The position numbers and the translations under genes are program-made. Below are positions 1 through 7,290 of a stretch of DNA of 13,888 nucleotides, in pieces; position 1 is the stretch's first letter; every line of letters starts with the position of its first letter. Source of the DNA: Spirochaetota bacterium. GTDB taxonomy: Bacteria > Spirochaetota > JAHITG01. The notes under the pieces were generated by a model that made no database searches, was not told the DNA's origin, and worked only from the letters and a program-made list of their open reading frames with translations. The DNA lies in assembly GCA_018817865.1 (NCBI GenBank), contig JAHITG010000247.1:1-13888 (forward strand). The letters run 5' to 3'.

Positions 1-2
1 AA

Positions 3-80
3 TTGAGGCCTGTTGCTGATAATTCTACACCCGGAGGCCGAAAGAAGAACAGGAGAGTAGAGATCAATATTAATGAGTAA
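3..80 (+). CDS. C-terminal fragment of an OmpA/MotB-type peptidoglycan-binding protein (5' end outside window)
   Basis: One frame is open from the left edge to a TAA at 78-80 and encodes 25 residues containing PVADNSTPGGRKKNRRVEI. The spacing of N-x-T-P-x-G-R-x-x-N-R-R-V-E-I matches the end of the OmpA C-terminal (Pal/MotB-like) domain. In that family the Arg residues of the NRRVEI helix belong to the fold that binds diaminopimelate in peptidoglycan. The body of the protein lies outside the window, so I cannot say whether it is an OmpA porin, Pal, MotB or another fusion. It lies 82 bp upstream of the CpaF-type gene on the same strand. Identification rests on a short but very characteristic motif. 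Confidence 0.72.
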   Translation: MRPVADNSTPGGRKKNRRVEININE

Positions 81-125
81 CAAAGAAGTAATATAAAAAG
101 ATCAATATAATAATTGATTTCCTAT

Positions 126-131
126 TATAAT
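126..131 (+). promoter_or_regulatory. Possible -10 box upstream of the CpaE-CpaF fusion gene
   Basis: A perfect TATAAT hexamer lies 31 bp before the ATG at 163, but no recognisable -35 box sits 16-18 bp upstream and the surroundings are very AT-rich, so chance occurrence is possible. A short inverted repeat, ATCAAT (101-106) with ATTGAT (113-118), lies just upstream. A strong Shine-Dalgarno GGAGG at 151-155, 7 nt before the ATG, supports the chosen start. Confidence 0.3.
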
Positions 132-162
132 TTTTTATTTTATATTATCCGGAGGTATATTA

Positions 163-2292
163 ATGAATGAAAACTGCAAAGTAATTTCAATCTATTCACC
201 TAAAGGGGGAGCAGGAACTACAACTATCTCGGTTAATCTGGCTGCAGCCCTTTCCTATCAGACCCAGAAGGAAGTCCTTCTTCTCTCTGTTCATTCAAAG
301 TTCATTAAAGACCTGATCTCTTTTTTTGATATGGGATTTAAATATCATCTTTCCGATCTTCCTTTTAACAACATCATGGAAACATCACTCCCCGGATATC
401 TGAATCCGTATACCTTTTTAAAAAAGTATAAATTTTATATTCTGCCACTGCTTGGTGAAAAAGATGATATTGAAAAGATCAATCCTGCCAAGGTTGAGAA
501 ATTTTTAAATATTGCCAAGAATGTCTTTGATTTTATTATTATCAATACGCCCATGGAGTTTAATAAATATAATATGGCTGCTTTTGACCATTCAAATTTA
601 ATTCTCCTTGTCAGTGAACCGACTATTCCTTCTATAGTCAGAGTAAAGGAGAGCATGAGTTTATTTCAGGAAAACCACTATCCTAATGAAATGATAAAAT
701 TGCTGCTGAACAGAGCTGATTCAGAGAATGCTTTGAAAGCGGATGAGATAAAAGGTGCTCTGAAGCTTGAGATATTCCATCAATTGCCGAATGATCCCGG
801 GGATGTGATAAATTCCGAACAACTGGGAAAACCGGTTATTGAATTGAATATAAAGTCAAAATTTTCCAGTGCAATATTAAATTTGGGCACAATCCTTGAC
901 CGCGGGTATCTGGAAGACAAGAAGATAGATATATTCCGTATTGTATCCGATGTTGTAAAAAAAAGAAAAGTCCAGGAGACAGAAGAAGACCTGCCTGCGA
1001 AAGGAGAAAAAGAGAAGTCAAAAGATCTCAATGAAATATATAATCAAGTCAAGACCAGTATCCACAAAAAACTGGTTACCGAGATCACAATAGGAGCTGA
1101 TGCTGACCCGGATAAACTGAGACAGGAGACTATTCAGGTAATTGAAAAATTGCTGGCAGAGGAAAAGAAGGCTCCTAAAGAAAGATCTGTACGGGAGAAA
1201 CTGGTACTGGAGATCCTGGATGAAGCACTTGGGCTCGGTCCGTTAGAGCCGTTATTAAAAGATGAAACTGTAACAGAGATCATGGTAATTAATAAAGACG
1301 AGACATACATTGAACAGAAGGGTAAGTTAAAACGGGCTGATCTTAAATTTTTATCAGATGAACAGCTCCTGAAATTTTGTGAAAGGATCGTTACTCCTTT
1401 AGGAAGGAGGGTGGATGACAGTTCCCCATATGTGGATGCCCGCCTGCAAGACGGATCCCGAGTACATATTATTATCCCTCCCCTGGCTCTTAAGGGGCCG
1501 ACGATCACCATTCGGAAATTTTCAAAAGAGAAGCTGACACCCAAAGACCTGATCAATTTTAACTCGGCTCCTGCTGATATGCTTGAATTTATCAAGTGGT
1601 GCGTGCTTATAAGGAAGAACATCGTTATTTCCGGTGGGACCGGGTCAGGGAAGACTACTTTGTTGAATATCACATCAGGATTTATCCCTGAAGATGAAAG
1701 GATCATTACAGTAGAAGATTCAGCTGAACTCCAGCTGCAGCAGCCCCATGTTGTGCGGCTTGAGACACGTCCTCCCAGTATTGAAGGAACCGGAGAGGTG
1801 ACGATAAGAGACCTGGTTAAATGCTGTTTGAGGATGAGGCCGGACAGGATCGTGGTAGGTGAGTGCCGAAGCGGAGAAGCTCTTGATATGCTTCAGGCCA
1901 TGAATACGGGCCATGACGGTTCTCTCACAACGGTTCACAGTAATTCACCAAGGGATTGTATCCGGAGGCTGGAGACTCTCTGTTTAATGGCCGGAATGGA
2001 CCTGCCTGCAAGAGCCATCAGAGAACAGATCGCAGGTGCCGTGGATCTGATCGTTCAGCAGGCACGATTATCGGACGGAAGCAGAAAGATCATCAATGTT
2101 ACGGAGATAACCGGTATGGAAGGTGAAGTAGTCACAATGCAGGACCTCTTTGTCTTTAAACAGACAGGCGTGGATGCCAATCATAAAGTTAAAGGAAAAT
2201 TTACTGCTACAGGTATTATGCCTGCTTTTACAGAGGAATTGAAGAATAAAGGGATCAAAGTGGATCCTAAGATTTTCAGACGAACGGATTGA
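163..2292 (+). CDS. cpaF: CpaE/TadZ-like MinD-family domain fused to CpaF/TadA-family secretion ATPase
   Basis: The product has 709 residues, clearly longer than a stand-alone CpaF (usually about 450-500). Residues ~1-260 form a MinD/ParA-like domain starting VISIYSPKGGAGTTT; K14 is the signature lysine of the deviant Walker A, with KGGxGTT as in CpaE/TadZ. The Walker B-like strand reads FIIINTP, with N128 where Asp is expected. Residues ~285-700 are a PilT/VirB11-type ATPase with Walker A GGTGSGKTT (491-499, K497), then ETRPP, RMRPDRIVVGECR and MNTGHDGSLTTVHSNS, which match CpaF well. By family knowledge CpaF powers assembly of Tad/Flp pili or related type II/IV secretion, and CpaE/TadZ positions the machine at the inner membrane. 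No other tad genes follow, and a putative terminator lies 28 nt downstream. An ideal GGAGG ribosome site supports the start. The symbol applies to the C-terminal half. Confidence 0.9.
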   Translation: MNENCKVISIYSPKGGAGTTTISVNLAAALSYQTQKEVLLLSVHSKFIKDLISFFDMGFKYHLSDLPFNNIMETSLPGYLNPYTFLKKYKFYILPLLGEKDDIEKINPAKVEKFLNIAKNVFDFIIINTPMEFNKYNMAAFDHSNLILLVSEPTIPSIVRVKESMSLFQENHYPNEMIKLLLNRADSENALKADEIKGALKLEIFHQLPNDPGDVINSEQLGKPVIELNIKSKFSSAILNLGTILDRGYLEDKKIDIFRIVSDVVKKRKVQETEEDLPAKGEKEKSKDLNEIYNQVKTSIHKKLVTEITIGADADPDKLRQETIQVIEKLLAEEKKAPKERSVREKLVLEILDEALGLGPLEPLLKDETVTEIMVINKDETYIEQKGKLKRADLKFLSDEQLLKFCERIVTPLGRRVDDSSPYVDARLQDGSRVHIIIPPLALKGPTITIRKFSKEKLTPKDLINFNSAPADMLEFIKWCVLIRKNIVISGGTGSGKTTLLNITSGFIPEDERIITVEDSAELQLQQPHVVRLETRPPSIEGTGEVTIRDLVKCCLRMRPDRIVVGECRSGEALDMLQAMNTGHDGSLTTVHSNSPRDCIRRLETLCLMAGMDLPARAIREQIAGAVDLIVQQARLSDGSRKIINVTEITGMEGEVVTMQDLFVFKQTGVDANHKVKGKFTATGIMPAFTEELKNKGIKVDPKIFRRTD

Positions 2293-2319
2293 TAAAGAAT
2301 GGAAATGAATATACTTATT

Positions 2320-2355
2320 TCCCTTGACAAAATAGTTCAAGGGGTTATATTTTTT
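2320..2355 (+). terminator. Putative rho-independent terminator after the CpaF-type gene
   Basis: CCCTTGA (2321-2327) pairs perfectly with TCAAGGG (2337-2343) around a 9-nt loop, with a possible extra T-G pair at 2320/2344. It is followed by TTATATTTTTTT. It begins 28 nt after the stop codon, the right place for a terminator. The stem is short at 7 bp and the T-run is interrupted. The same bases also read as a promoter (see the overlapping entry). Confidence 0.45.
2324..2351 (+). promoter_or_regulatory. Putative sigma-70-type promoter for the trx-tlpA-sppA-yip1-lptFG cluster
   Basis: A perfect TTGACA (2324-2329) is separated by 16 bp from TATATT (2346-2351). Transcription would start near 2358, giving a leader of about 77 nt before the thioredoxin ATG at 2435. 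The promoter hexamers are embedded in the hairpin read as the preceding gene's terminator, so the two readings compete or coexist. Confidence 0.45.
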
Positions 2356-2434
2356 TAGTTCATTCCGGATATTATATCTCTCCTTAAGAGGGATGAAGAA
2401 GGTCTGTAATTAAAATAAATATCGAGGTTTCAAA

Positions 2435-2749
2435 ATGGAAAATTTATCAGATGCAAATTTTAAAGAAGTGATCTCAAATTCAGGATCTCCGGTTGTTGTG
2501 GATTTCTGGGCTGACTGGTGCATGCCCTGTAAAATGATCACCCCGGTGCTGGAGGAATTATCCCAAAAGTACGAAGGTAAATTAAAGATCGTAAAGTTAA
2601 ATGTTGATGAAAATCCGAATACACCTCAGAAGTTCGGTATAACAGGGATCCCCACTTTAATCGTTTTCAAGAATGGGGAAGCTGTGGAAAACATAGTGGG
2701 AGCTCTTCCAAAGGCTCAGCTGGAAGAGATCTTTAATAAACATATATAA
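2435..2749 (+). CDS. trxA: Thioredoxin
   Basis: The product has 104 residues, a normal thioredoxin length, with no signal peptide and hence cytoplasmic. The fold signatures are VVVDFWADWCMPCKM, with redox cysteines C29 and C32, a conserved Asp ahead of the strand, and the cis-proline loop GITGIPTLIVFKNGE. Thioredoxin reduces protein disulfides using electrons from thioredoxin reductase, which is not in this window. The active site is WCMPC rather than the common WCGPC, a change that may tune redox potential or partner choice. A GAGG ribosome site at 2424-2427, 7 nt before ATG, supports the start. It heads the plus-strand cluster and is followed 16 nt later by a secreted thioredoxin-fold protein, so it could supply reducing power for that partner through a membrane relay not seen here; that link is inference. 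Confidence 0.93.
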   Translation: MENLSDANFKEVISNSGSPVVVDFWADWCMPCKMITPVLEELSQKYEGKLKIVKLNVDENPNTPQKFGITGIPTLIVFKNGEAVENIVGALPKAQLEEIFNKHI

Positions 2750-2765
2750 AGGGAAGTACAATTTG

Positions 2766-3338
2766 ATGAATCATAAAATAAGTGTTACATCTATACGGTT
2801 AAAATATATTCAGTTTCCGATAATGCTCTTTTTTTTCCTGATTTTTTCCTTTAATATTCATTCTGAGACTTCCACTGCAGTAAAAGCGCCAGATTTCAGC
2901 CTGTTTGATACAGATCAAAAAGTGGTAAGATTATCTAAGTTTAAGGGGAACGTAGTTGTACTTAATTTTTTTGCTACATGGTGTCCCCCCTGTCGAATGG
3001 AGATCCCTTCATTTGTCAAGATCGCTAAAAAATATAAAGAAAAAGACGTACGGTTTTTAGGTATTATCCTTGAAAATCCTTATTCGGAAAAGAAAGTAAA
3101 GAGCTTTATTAAAGAGAATAAGATAAATTATCCCGTACTGCAGGGAAACAAGGATGTTATAATAAGTTATGGCGGGATACGTGCAATACCGACAACGTTT
3201 ATTGTTGATCAAAAAGGGCTTATTATTGAACACCATGTAGGATATTTAACTGAAGAGAAGTTGAAAGAAATTATCGATAAAACAATAGAAACAAATAAAG
3301 TTAAAGATAAAAAAAATAATGCCAAAAAAGAAAAGTAA
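2766..3338 (+). CDS. TlpA/ResA-like secreted or membrane-anchored thiol-disulfide oxidoreductase
   Basis: The product has 190 residues from ATG 2766; a TTG at 2763 directly before it is an alternative start. GGGAAG at 2751-2756 is the ribosome site. Residues ~12-32 are a hydrophobic signal or anchor (IQFPIMLFFFLIFSFNI) with no clear lipobox. The mature part carries KAPDFSLFDTD, then FFATWCPPCRMEIPSF with redox cysteines C73 and C76, and the cis-proline region IRAIPTTFIVD, the standard layout of the AhpC-TSA/Redoxin TlpA family. Such proteins keep periplasmic cysteines reduced, for example in cytochrome c maturation. The C-terminus is a lysine-rich tail that overlaps the start of sppA by 20 nt, implying translational coupling. 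The specific substrate is unknown; ResA, TlpA and StoA cannot be told apart from sequence alone. Confidence 0.88.
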   Translation: MNHKISVTSIRLKYIQFPIMLFFFLIFSFNIHSETSTAVKAPDFSLFDTDQKVVRLSKFKGNVVVLNFFATWCPPCRMEIPSFVKIAKKYKEKDVRFLGIILENPYSEKKVKSFIKENKINYPVLQGNKDVIISYGGIRAIPTTFIVDQKGLIIEHHVGYLTEEKLKEIIDKTIETNKVKDKKNNAKKEK

Positions 3339-4320
3339 TAATAAAGCAGAATTGCAGATCGAAGCTCGTTTCAGACTATTGATCTGGCTGGTCATCATCT
3401 CTTTTTTCTTCGGGCTGATAGTCCTCTTTGTTAAAAGTCCTGAGGGGGGAGCCCTGTTCAGTGGGAGTGTTTTTAAAGAAAGAAGGGCCTCTGTCGGAAG
3501 AGGGGGGATAGTCCTTTTAAATGTAAATGGTGTGATACAGTTTGGTGCTTCCAGGGGAATGTTAGGGATCGAGAATTACGGGGTTGCCTACCTTATTGAT
3601 AAAATTAACTATTATGCAAAAGAGAAAAAGATCAAAGGGATGATATTGCGGATAAACTCACCCGGAGGAACAATAGGTGCTGTTCAGGAATTATATAATG
3701 CTGTTCTCAATTTTAGAAAGGAGAACAAATATGTGATCGCTTCCATGGCTGATATTGCAGCTTCAGGCGGTTATTATATAGCTACTGCCTGTGATGAGAT
3801 CTTTGCTAATCCCGGAACTATAACAGGCAGTATCGGAGTGATCATAATGGCTCCTTCATTTAAAGGACTCTTCAATAAGATCGGGATCGATTATAATGTC
3901 TTTAAAAGCGGGAAACATAAAGATATATTATCCTCTCACAGGGATGTGACAGATCAGGAGAAGAAGATCATAGGATCAGTGGTGGATGATGCTTACAGTC
4001 AATTCTATACAGCCGTAAAGAAAGCTCGGAAGATCCGTGATGAGAAATTGAAAGTCTATGCAGATGGCAGAATATTTACCGGAGCTCAGGCTAAAGAATT
4101 AAAATTGATCGATGGGATCGGAGATTTAAATACAGTTATCAGGATTATCGGAGAGAAGACCGGTCTTGGTGAAGAACCCGATATTCTCAGGGATAGAATA
4201 TCACCTATTGAAAAGTTTTTATCTAAATTAGATAAAAAGGAATCCCTGGCAGAAAAGATATTTGATCTCTATTCCAGGCAAAATCTTAATCTGTTTTATC
4301 TTCATATGCCTATAATGTAA
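3319..4320 (+). CDS. sppA: Signal peptide peptidase SppA (protease IV family, short form)
   Basis: The product has 333 residues, the short single-domain form as in Bacillus SppA rather than the ~600-residue duplicated E. coli type. Residues ~20-40 are one membrane segment (LLIWLVIISFFFGLIVLF) after a lysine-rich cytoplasmic tail, so the protease domain faces the periplasm. Characteristic motifs are LRINSPGG, DIAASGGYYIAT and GTITGSIGV. The likely catalytic dyad is S149 and K201, with the 52-residue spacing expected in short SppA proteins. The family degrades signal peptides left in the membrane after lipoprotein and secretory processing. The ATG at 3319 lies inside the 3' end of the TlpA-like gene (20-nt overlap) and no clear Shine-Dalgarno precedes it, so translation probably depends on coupling. 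No other in-frame ATG precedes the membrane segment. Confidence 0.92.
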   Translation: MPKKKSNNKAELQIEARFRLLIWLVIISFFFGLIVLFVKSPEGGALFSGSVFKERRASVGRGGIVLLNVNGVIQFGASRGMLGIENYGVAYLIDKINYYAKEKKIKGMILRINSPGGTIGAVQELYNAVLNFRKENKYVIASMADIAASGGYYIATACDEIFANPGTITGSIGVIIMAPSFKGLFNKIGIDYNVFKSGKHKDILSSHRDVTDQEKKIIGSVVDDAYSQFYTAVKKARKIRDEKLKVYADGRIFTGAQAKELKLIDGIGDLNTVIRIIGEKTGLGEEPDILRDRISPIEKFLSKLDKKESLAEKIFDLYSRQNLNLFYLHMPIM

Positions 4321-4331
4321 ATACCATGAAG

Positions 4332-4357
4332 TCACTATAGGATGTATAAAATAGTGA
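4332..4357. other. Short inverted repeat between sppA and the Yip1-like gene
   Basis: TCACTAT (4332-4338) is complementary to ATAGTGA (4351-4357) across a 12-nt loop, just after the sppA stop. There is no adjacent T-run, so it is a poor intrinsic terminator. It could be an RNA-processing or stabilising hairpin inside the operon, or chance. Nothing else is evident in the 85-bp gap apart from the GGGAG ribosome site (4396-4400) of the next gene. Confidence 0.3.
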
Positions 4358-4405
4358 TGATCAGGACGTTTAAAGAACATTTTTTATCTTTTCGCGGGAG
4401 AATAC

Positions 4406-5014
4406 ATGAATCTAAATAATGGTAAAATATTTATATATAACCTGATCTTTGCTCCCAGGAAAGCTCTGCAGTATTCTTTGAAAGGGAAAGAGGATGAGCA
4501 CATCGGTATTGCACTTTTGGTTCTTATCTGCGGAATTGTTTTAAATTTATTCTCAAAAGCGCTGATCTTTTTAAATATCGGTATTATTGATATGTATGCC
4601 GGGATAGGCGGTGTATTTGCCATTTTAAATATGACAGGCAATATAATTATATTTACTGCTGTTATCTTCTTTATTAAACATTTTTCTTTAACGAATGCAC
4701 GTAAAAATCGGAATGGCGCTCTTCTCTTTTTTAAATTGATCTGTTTCTCTTTCATTCCCTTTCTTTTTGCCCCTGCTGTAAGTATGATAGGTCTTTTTTT
4801 CAAGCTTTTTAGCGGAATGACCATTTTCTATTTGCTTAGAATTGCTCTTTATTTATGGGCGATCAGTTTACAGATCTTGATCGTAAAAGAATTGTTTGAT
4901 CTTAAATTACTCTCATCGATCGCTTTATATGTATTGCCTTTAATAGGACTGTTTGCATTTGCTTTTATTAAGATAGTCGATATGACTTTATTCTTTTTCT
5001 CATTTATTTTATGA
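4406..5014 (+). CDS. Yip1-like polytopic membrane protein
   Basis: The product has 202 residues and is strongly hydrophobic, with about five membrane segments: near residues 30-50, 58-90, 105-130, 133-155 and 170-200. The N-terminal NLIFAPRKALQYSLKGKEDEH, a cytoplasmic stretch with a P-x-x-A-L-x-x-x motif before the first membrane helix, resembles bacterial Yip1-domain proteins, which often begin with an 'F.P...f..l' segment. No enzymatic motif is seen. Function in bacteria is unknown; in eukaryotes Yip1 proteins act in membrane traffic, which does not transfer directly. GGGAG at 4396-4400, 5 nt before ATG, supports the start. Its stop overlaps the start of the following LptF gene as ATGA, so it is translated with the Lpt permeases and may act on envelope lipid or protein export. 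The family call is moderate. Confidence 0.6.
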   Translation: MNLNNGKIFIYNLIFAPRKALQYSLKGKEDEHIGIALLVLICGIVLNLFSKALIFLNIGIIDMYAGIGGVFAILNMTGNIIIFTAVIFFIKHFSLTNARKNRNGALLFFKLICFSFIPFLFAPAVSMIGLFFKLFSGMTIFYLLRIALYLWAISLQILIVKELFDLKLLSSIALYVLPLIGLFAFAFIKIVDMTLFFFSFIL

Positions 5015-6141
5015 AATTATTCACAAAATATACAATCACTGAATTAATAGGCCCTTTTTTAATTGGATTAGGATTTTTTACTTTTGTATTTGTTCTAAAT
5101 CCTATATTGAGACTCGTTGATATGCTCGTAGTAAAACGGGTTCCTTTTAATGAGATCCTGCTTCTTTTTATTTTCCTTTTACCTTCAACGGTGGCGATCG
5201 TATTACCCATGGCTGTACTGGTCGCTGTTCTAATGGCTTATGGAAGACTCTCGTCTGACAGTGAGATCATCGCAATGCGGGCCAGCGGTATAAGTTATTT
5301 AAGGATATTTTATCCGGCTATTCTATTAAGTATCATTATAAGTATTGTAGGAATTGTATTTAATGATACATTACTTCCGAACGGGAACTATGCGTTCCAA
5401 AAATTATATAAAGAGATCGTTCAGAGAAAACCGTTAACACAGATCGATGAACATACATTAACAGAAATATCAACTGAAAAAATTATTCGATCCATAGGAA
5501 TCGACAGGATCGATAAAAAAAATGATATCATGCATGGCATTGTGATCCATGAAAGGAGCAGGGATTACAGCAGTATAAAGACCATAATGGCAAAGAACGG
5601 GCGATGGTTAAAGAGTATTGAAGAGAAAAATGAGGGGAAAATAATACTTATTATGCGTCTTTTGCTTGAAGATGGGAATATACAGCAGCCTACCAGCGGT
5701 AACCTGGATGAGTTCAGTAATATTCCGTTCCGAAAATTGATCGTTAATATTCCACAGGAGATCGCTTATTCCATTAATGTGACCAAAGGGGCAAGAGAGA
5801 AGAGTACGGCGGAGATCATGAAAGACATTAAAGTTCAGACGACAGAGAAAAATAAACCAAGCAGCTTGTGGGTGGAATATCATAAAAGGTACTCTATTCC
5901 CTTTGCTGCGCTGGCCTTTGTTCTGATAGGCCTTCCTTTCAGTATTGTATCGGGAAGGAGCGGAAAATCCGTTTCTTTGGGGATCAGTGTTATAATAATT
6001 TTTTTATATTATCTTTTTTACATCTTTGGCGAAAGCATGGGAAAGCAGGGTACTTTGGATGCTGTTATTGCTTTATGGCTCCCCAATCTCGTTTTTATGG
6101 CGGGTGGAGCATTTTATATTTATAAGATATCTCAAACATAG
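5011..6141 (+). CDS. lptF: LptF/LptG-family permease, probably LptF
   Basis: The product has 376 residues, a normal length for the YjgP/YjgQ family. Three membrane segments lie in the N-terminal ~120 residues, a periplasmic beta-jellyroll-like domain at ~125-275, and three more membrane segments at ~285-372. The cytoplasmic loop GRLSSDSEIIAMRASGIS (about residues 77-94) is the family's coupling region that contacts the LptB ATPase. The C-terminal half has GLPFSIVSGRSGKS and GESMGKQGTLDA, also typical. With LptG and LptB2 it extracts lipopolysaccharide from the inner membrane and passes it to the Lpt bridge. LptB and LptC are not in this window. The ATG overlaps the stop of the Yip1-like gene (ATGA). 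The assignment to LptF rather than LptG rests on gene order and the 'GRLSSDSE' loop. Confidence 0.9.
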   Translation: MKLFTKYTITELIGPFLIGLGFFTFVFVLNPILRLVDMLVVKRVPFNEILLLFIFLLPSTVAIVLPMAVLVAVLMAYGRLSSDSEIIAMRASGISYLRIFYPAILLSIIISIVGIVFNDTLLPNGNYAFQKLYKEIVQRKPLTQIDEHTLTEISTEKIIRSIGIDRIDKKNDIMHGIVIHERSRDYSSIKTIMAKNGRWLKSIEEKNEGKIILIMRLLLEDGNIQQPTSGNLDEFSNIPFRKLIVNIPQEIAYSINVTKGAREKSTAEIMKDIKVQTTEKNKPSSLWVEYHKRYSIPFAALAFVLIGLPFSIVSGRSGKSVSLGISVIIIFLYYLFYIFGESMGKQGTLDAVIALWLPNLVFMAGGAFYIYKISQT

Positions 6142-6170
6142 ATGTTCTTATATTACGGATCTCAACTAAA

Positions 6171-7283
6171 ATGAAAAAATGGAATAATGTAAATTTAAAA
6201 TTCACAATATTTGACAGGTATATTCTTCTTGAATTCATCAAGCCGTATCTTGCAGCTCTTTTCCTGATCGTTATTATGACCAGTATAACCGAACTATTGG
6301 AGAGGATGGATTTCTTTCTGAAAAGAGATGTGAAGTTTCTGGAAATATTCCTATATTATATTTATAAATCACCCTTTTTAATGGTCCAGTTCTCCCCGGT
6401 AGCTATATTATTTGCATCTGTTTTTTCTTTAGGTGTACTGGCCAAAAACAGAGAAATGATGGCAGTCATTACAGGGGGGATCAATTTTTTTCGTGTTGTT
6501 CTATATCTGTACATAGCCGGTATTGTCTTGAGTCTTTTTTTTGTTTTTTTTAATAATACCGTTGTTATTAAAGCTCAGGAAAGAGTGAGGGAATTAAACC
6601 AGAAGTTTAAGAACGTACAATCCCGTTATGATAAAAAAGACCTGAGCATGTACGGAAAGGAGAATTATCTCTATAATATTACGTACTATCATTATCTTGA
6701 TAAGAAGATGGATAATGTACAGATCCTTAAGACTTCAGCATCCAAAGATAAAGTGGAATTCAGGATCGATGCCAAGCTTGCACAGTGGGATGAGTTAAAA
6801 AAGGTCTGGATTTTCTACAATGGTATTATCCGTTATTTTGATGCGGACGGGTTTTTGAAATCTGTAGATCAATTTGAAGAGAAGGAGATCCTGATACCGG
6901 AAACACCGGAAGATTTCTCATACCAGACAAAGCAGATCGATGAATTAAATATGATAGATGCGTGGAAATACATCAGTAAATTGAAAGAAAAGGGTTTCCG
7001 ATATCAGAGTGAACTGGTAGACTTTAATTTAAAATTTTCCTTTGCCTTTGCCTGTCTGTTAATGATGCTTATAGGGGCTCCTTTGAGTGTTTATTCGACC
7101 AGGAGTGTTCTGATCATCAGTTTCGGGCTGGCCCTTCTGGGGAGTTTCATTTACTGGGTTCTTTTAAGTGTCGGCATCTCCATGGGGAAGAATGGAGTTC
7201 TTCCTCCTTTTCTTGCTGTCTGGATAGGTAATCTCTTTTTTGCCTGCGTTAGTTATTTCATTCATAGAAAGATCGCTACATAA
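6171..7283 (+). CDS. lptG: LptF/LptG-family permease, probably LptG
   Basis: The product has 370 residues with the same layout as its neighbour: FDRYILLEFIKPYLAALFL entering the first membrane helix, two more helices before ~residue 125, a periplasmic domain at ~130-285, and three C-terminal helices from ~288. The cytoplasmic loop LAKNREMMAVITGGINFFRV (about 90-109) is the LptG version of the coupling helix. MLIGAPLSVYSTRS and GISMGKNGVLPP mark the C-terminal half. It pairs with LptF to form the inner-membrane LPS extractor driven by LptB. It starts 29 bp after lptF, and no good Shine-Dalgarno is visible before ATG 6171, so coupling to lptF is likely. It ends 7 bp from the stop of the convergent queH gene, with no recognisable terminator between. 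Confidence 0.9.
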   Translation: MKKWNNVNLKFTIFDRYILLEFIKPYLAALFLIVIMTSITELLERMDFFLKRDVKFLEIFLYYIYKSPFLMVQFSPVAILFASVFSLGVLAKNREMMAVITGGINFFRVVLYLYIAGIVLSLFFVFFNNTVVIKAQERVRELNQKFKNVQSRYDKKDLSMYGKENYLYNITYYHYLDKKMDNVQILKTSASKDKVEFRIDAKLAQWDELKKVWIFYNGIIRYFDADGFLKSVDQFEEKEILIPETPEDFSYQTKQIDELNMIDAWKYISKLKEKGFRYQSELVDFNLKFSFAFACLLMMLIGAPLSVYSTRSVLIISFGLALLGSFIYWVLLSVGISMGKNGVLPPFLAVWIGNLFFACVSYFIHRKIAT

Positions 7284-7290
7284 GGGGTCT

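Noticed and set aside
61..108. Direct repeat AGATCAATAT at 61-70 and 99-108 as an iteron or attachment site
   Set aside because: Only two 10-bp AT-rich copies, one inside the OmpA-like coding end; chance is likely.
1134..1706. Long (190-codon) minus-strand frame inside the CpaF part
   Set aside because: Antisense to a strongly conserved ATPase domain; translation shows no domain or membrane pattern and codon use matches the shadow of the plus-strand gene.
3309..3320. Programmed frameshift fusing the TlpA-like protein to SppA at the A8 run
   Set aside because: The sppA frame is +1 to the tlpA frame, no stimulatory structure is evident, and each protein has its own complete architecture including SppA's membrane anchor; simple coupling explains the overlap.
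4357..4419. 20-codon plus-strand frame between sppA and the Yip1-like gene
   Set aside because: No Shine-Dalgarno precedes its ATG, and it overlaps the well-supported start of the Yip1-like gene; too short to support.
4384..4824. 146-codon minus-strand frame over the Yip1-like gene
   Set aside because: Lysine/proline-rich antisense frame with no recognisable feature; the plus-strand frame has a ribosome site, membrane helices and ATGA coupling to lptF.
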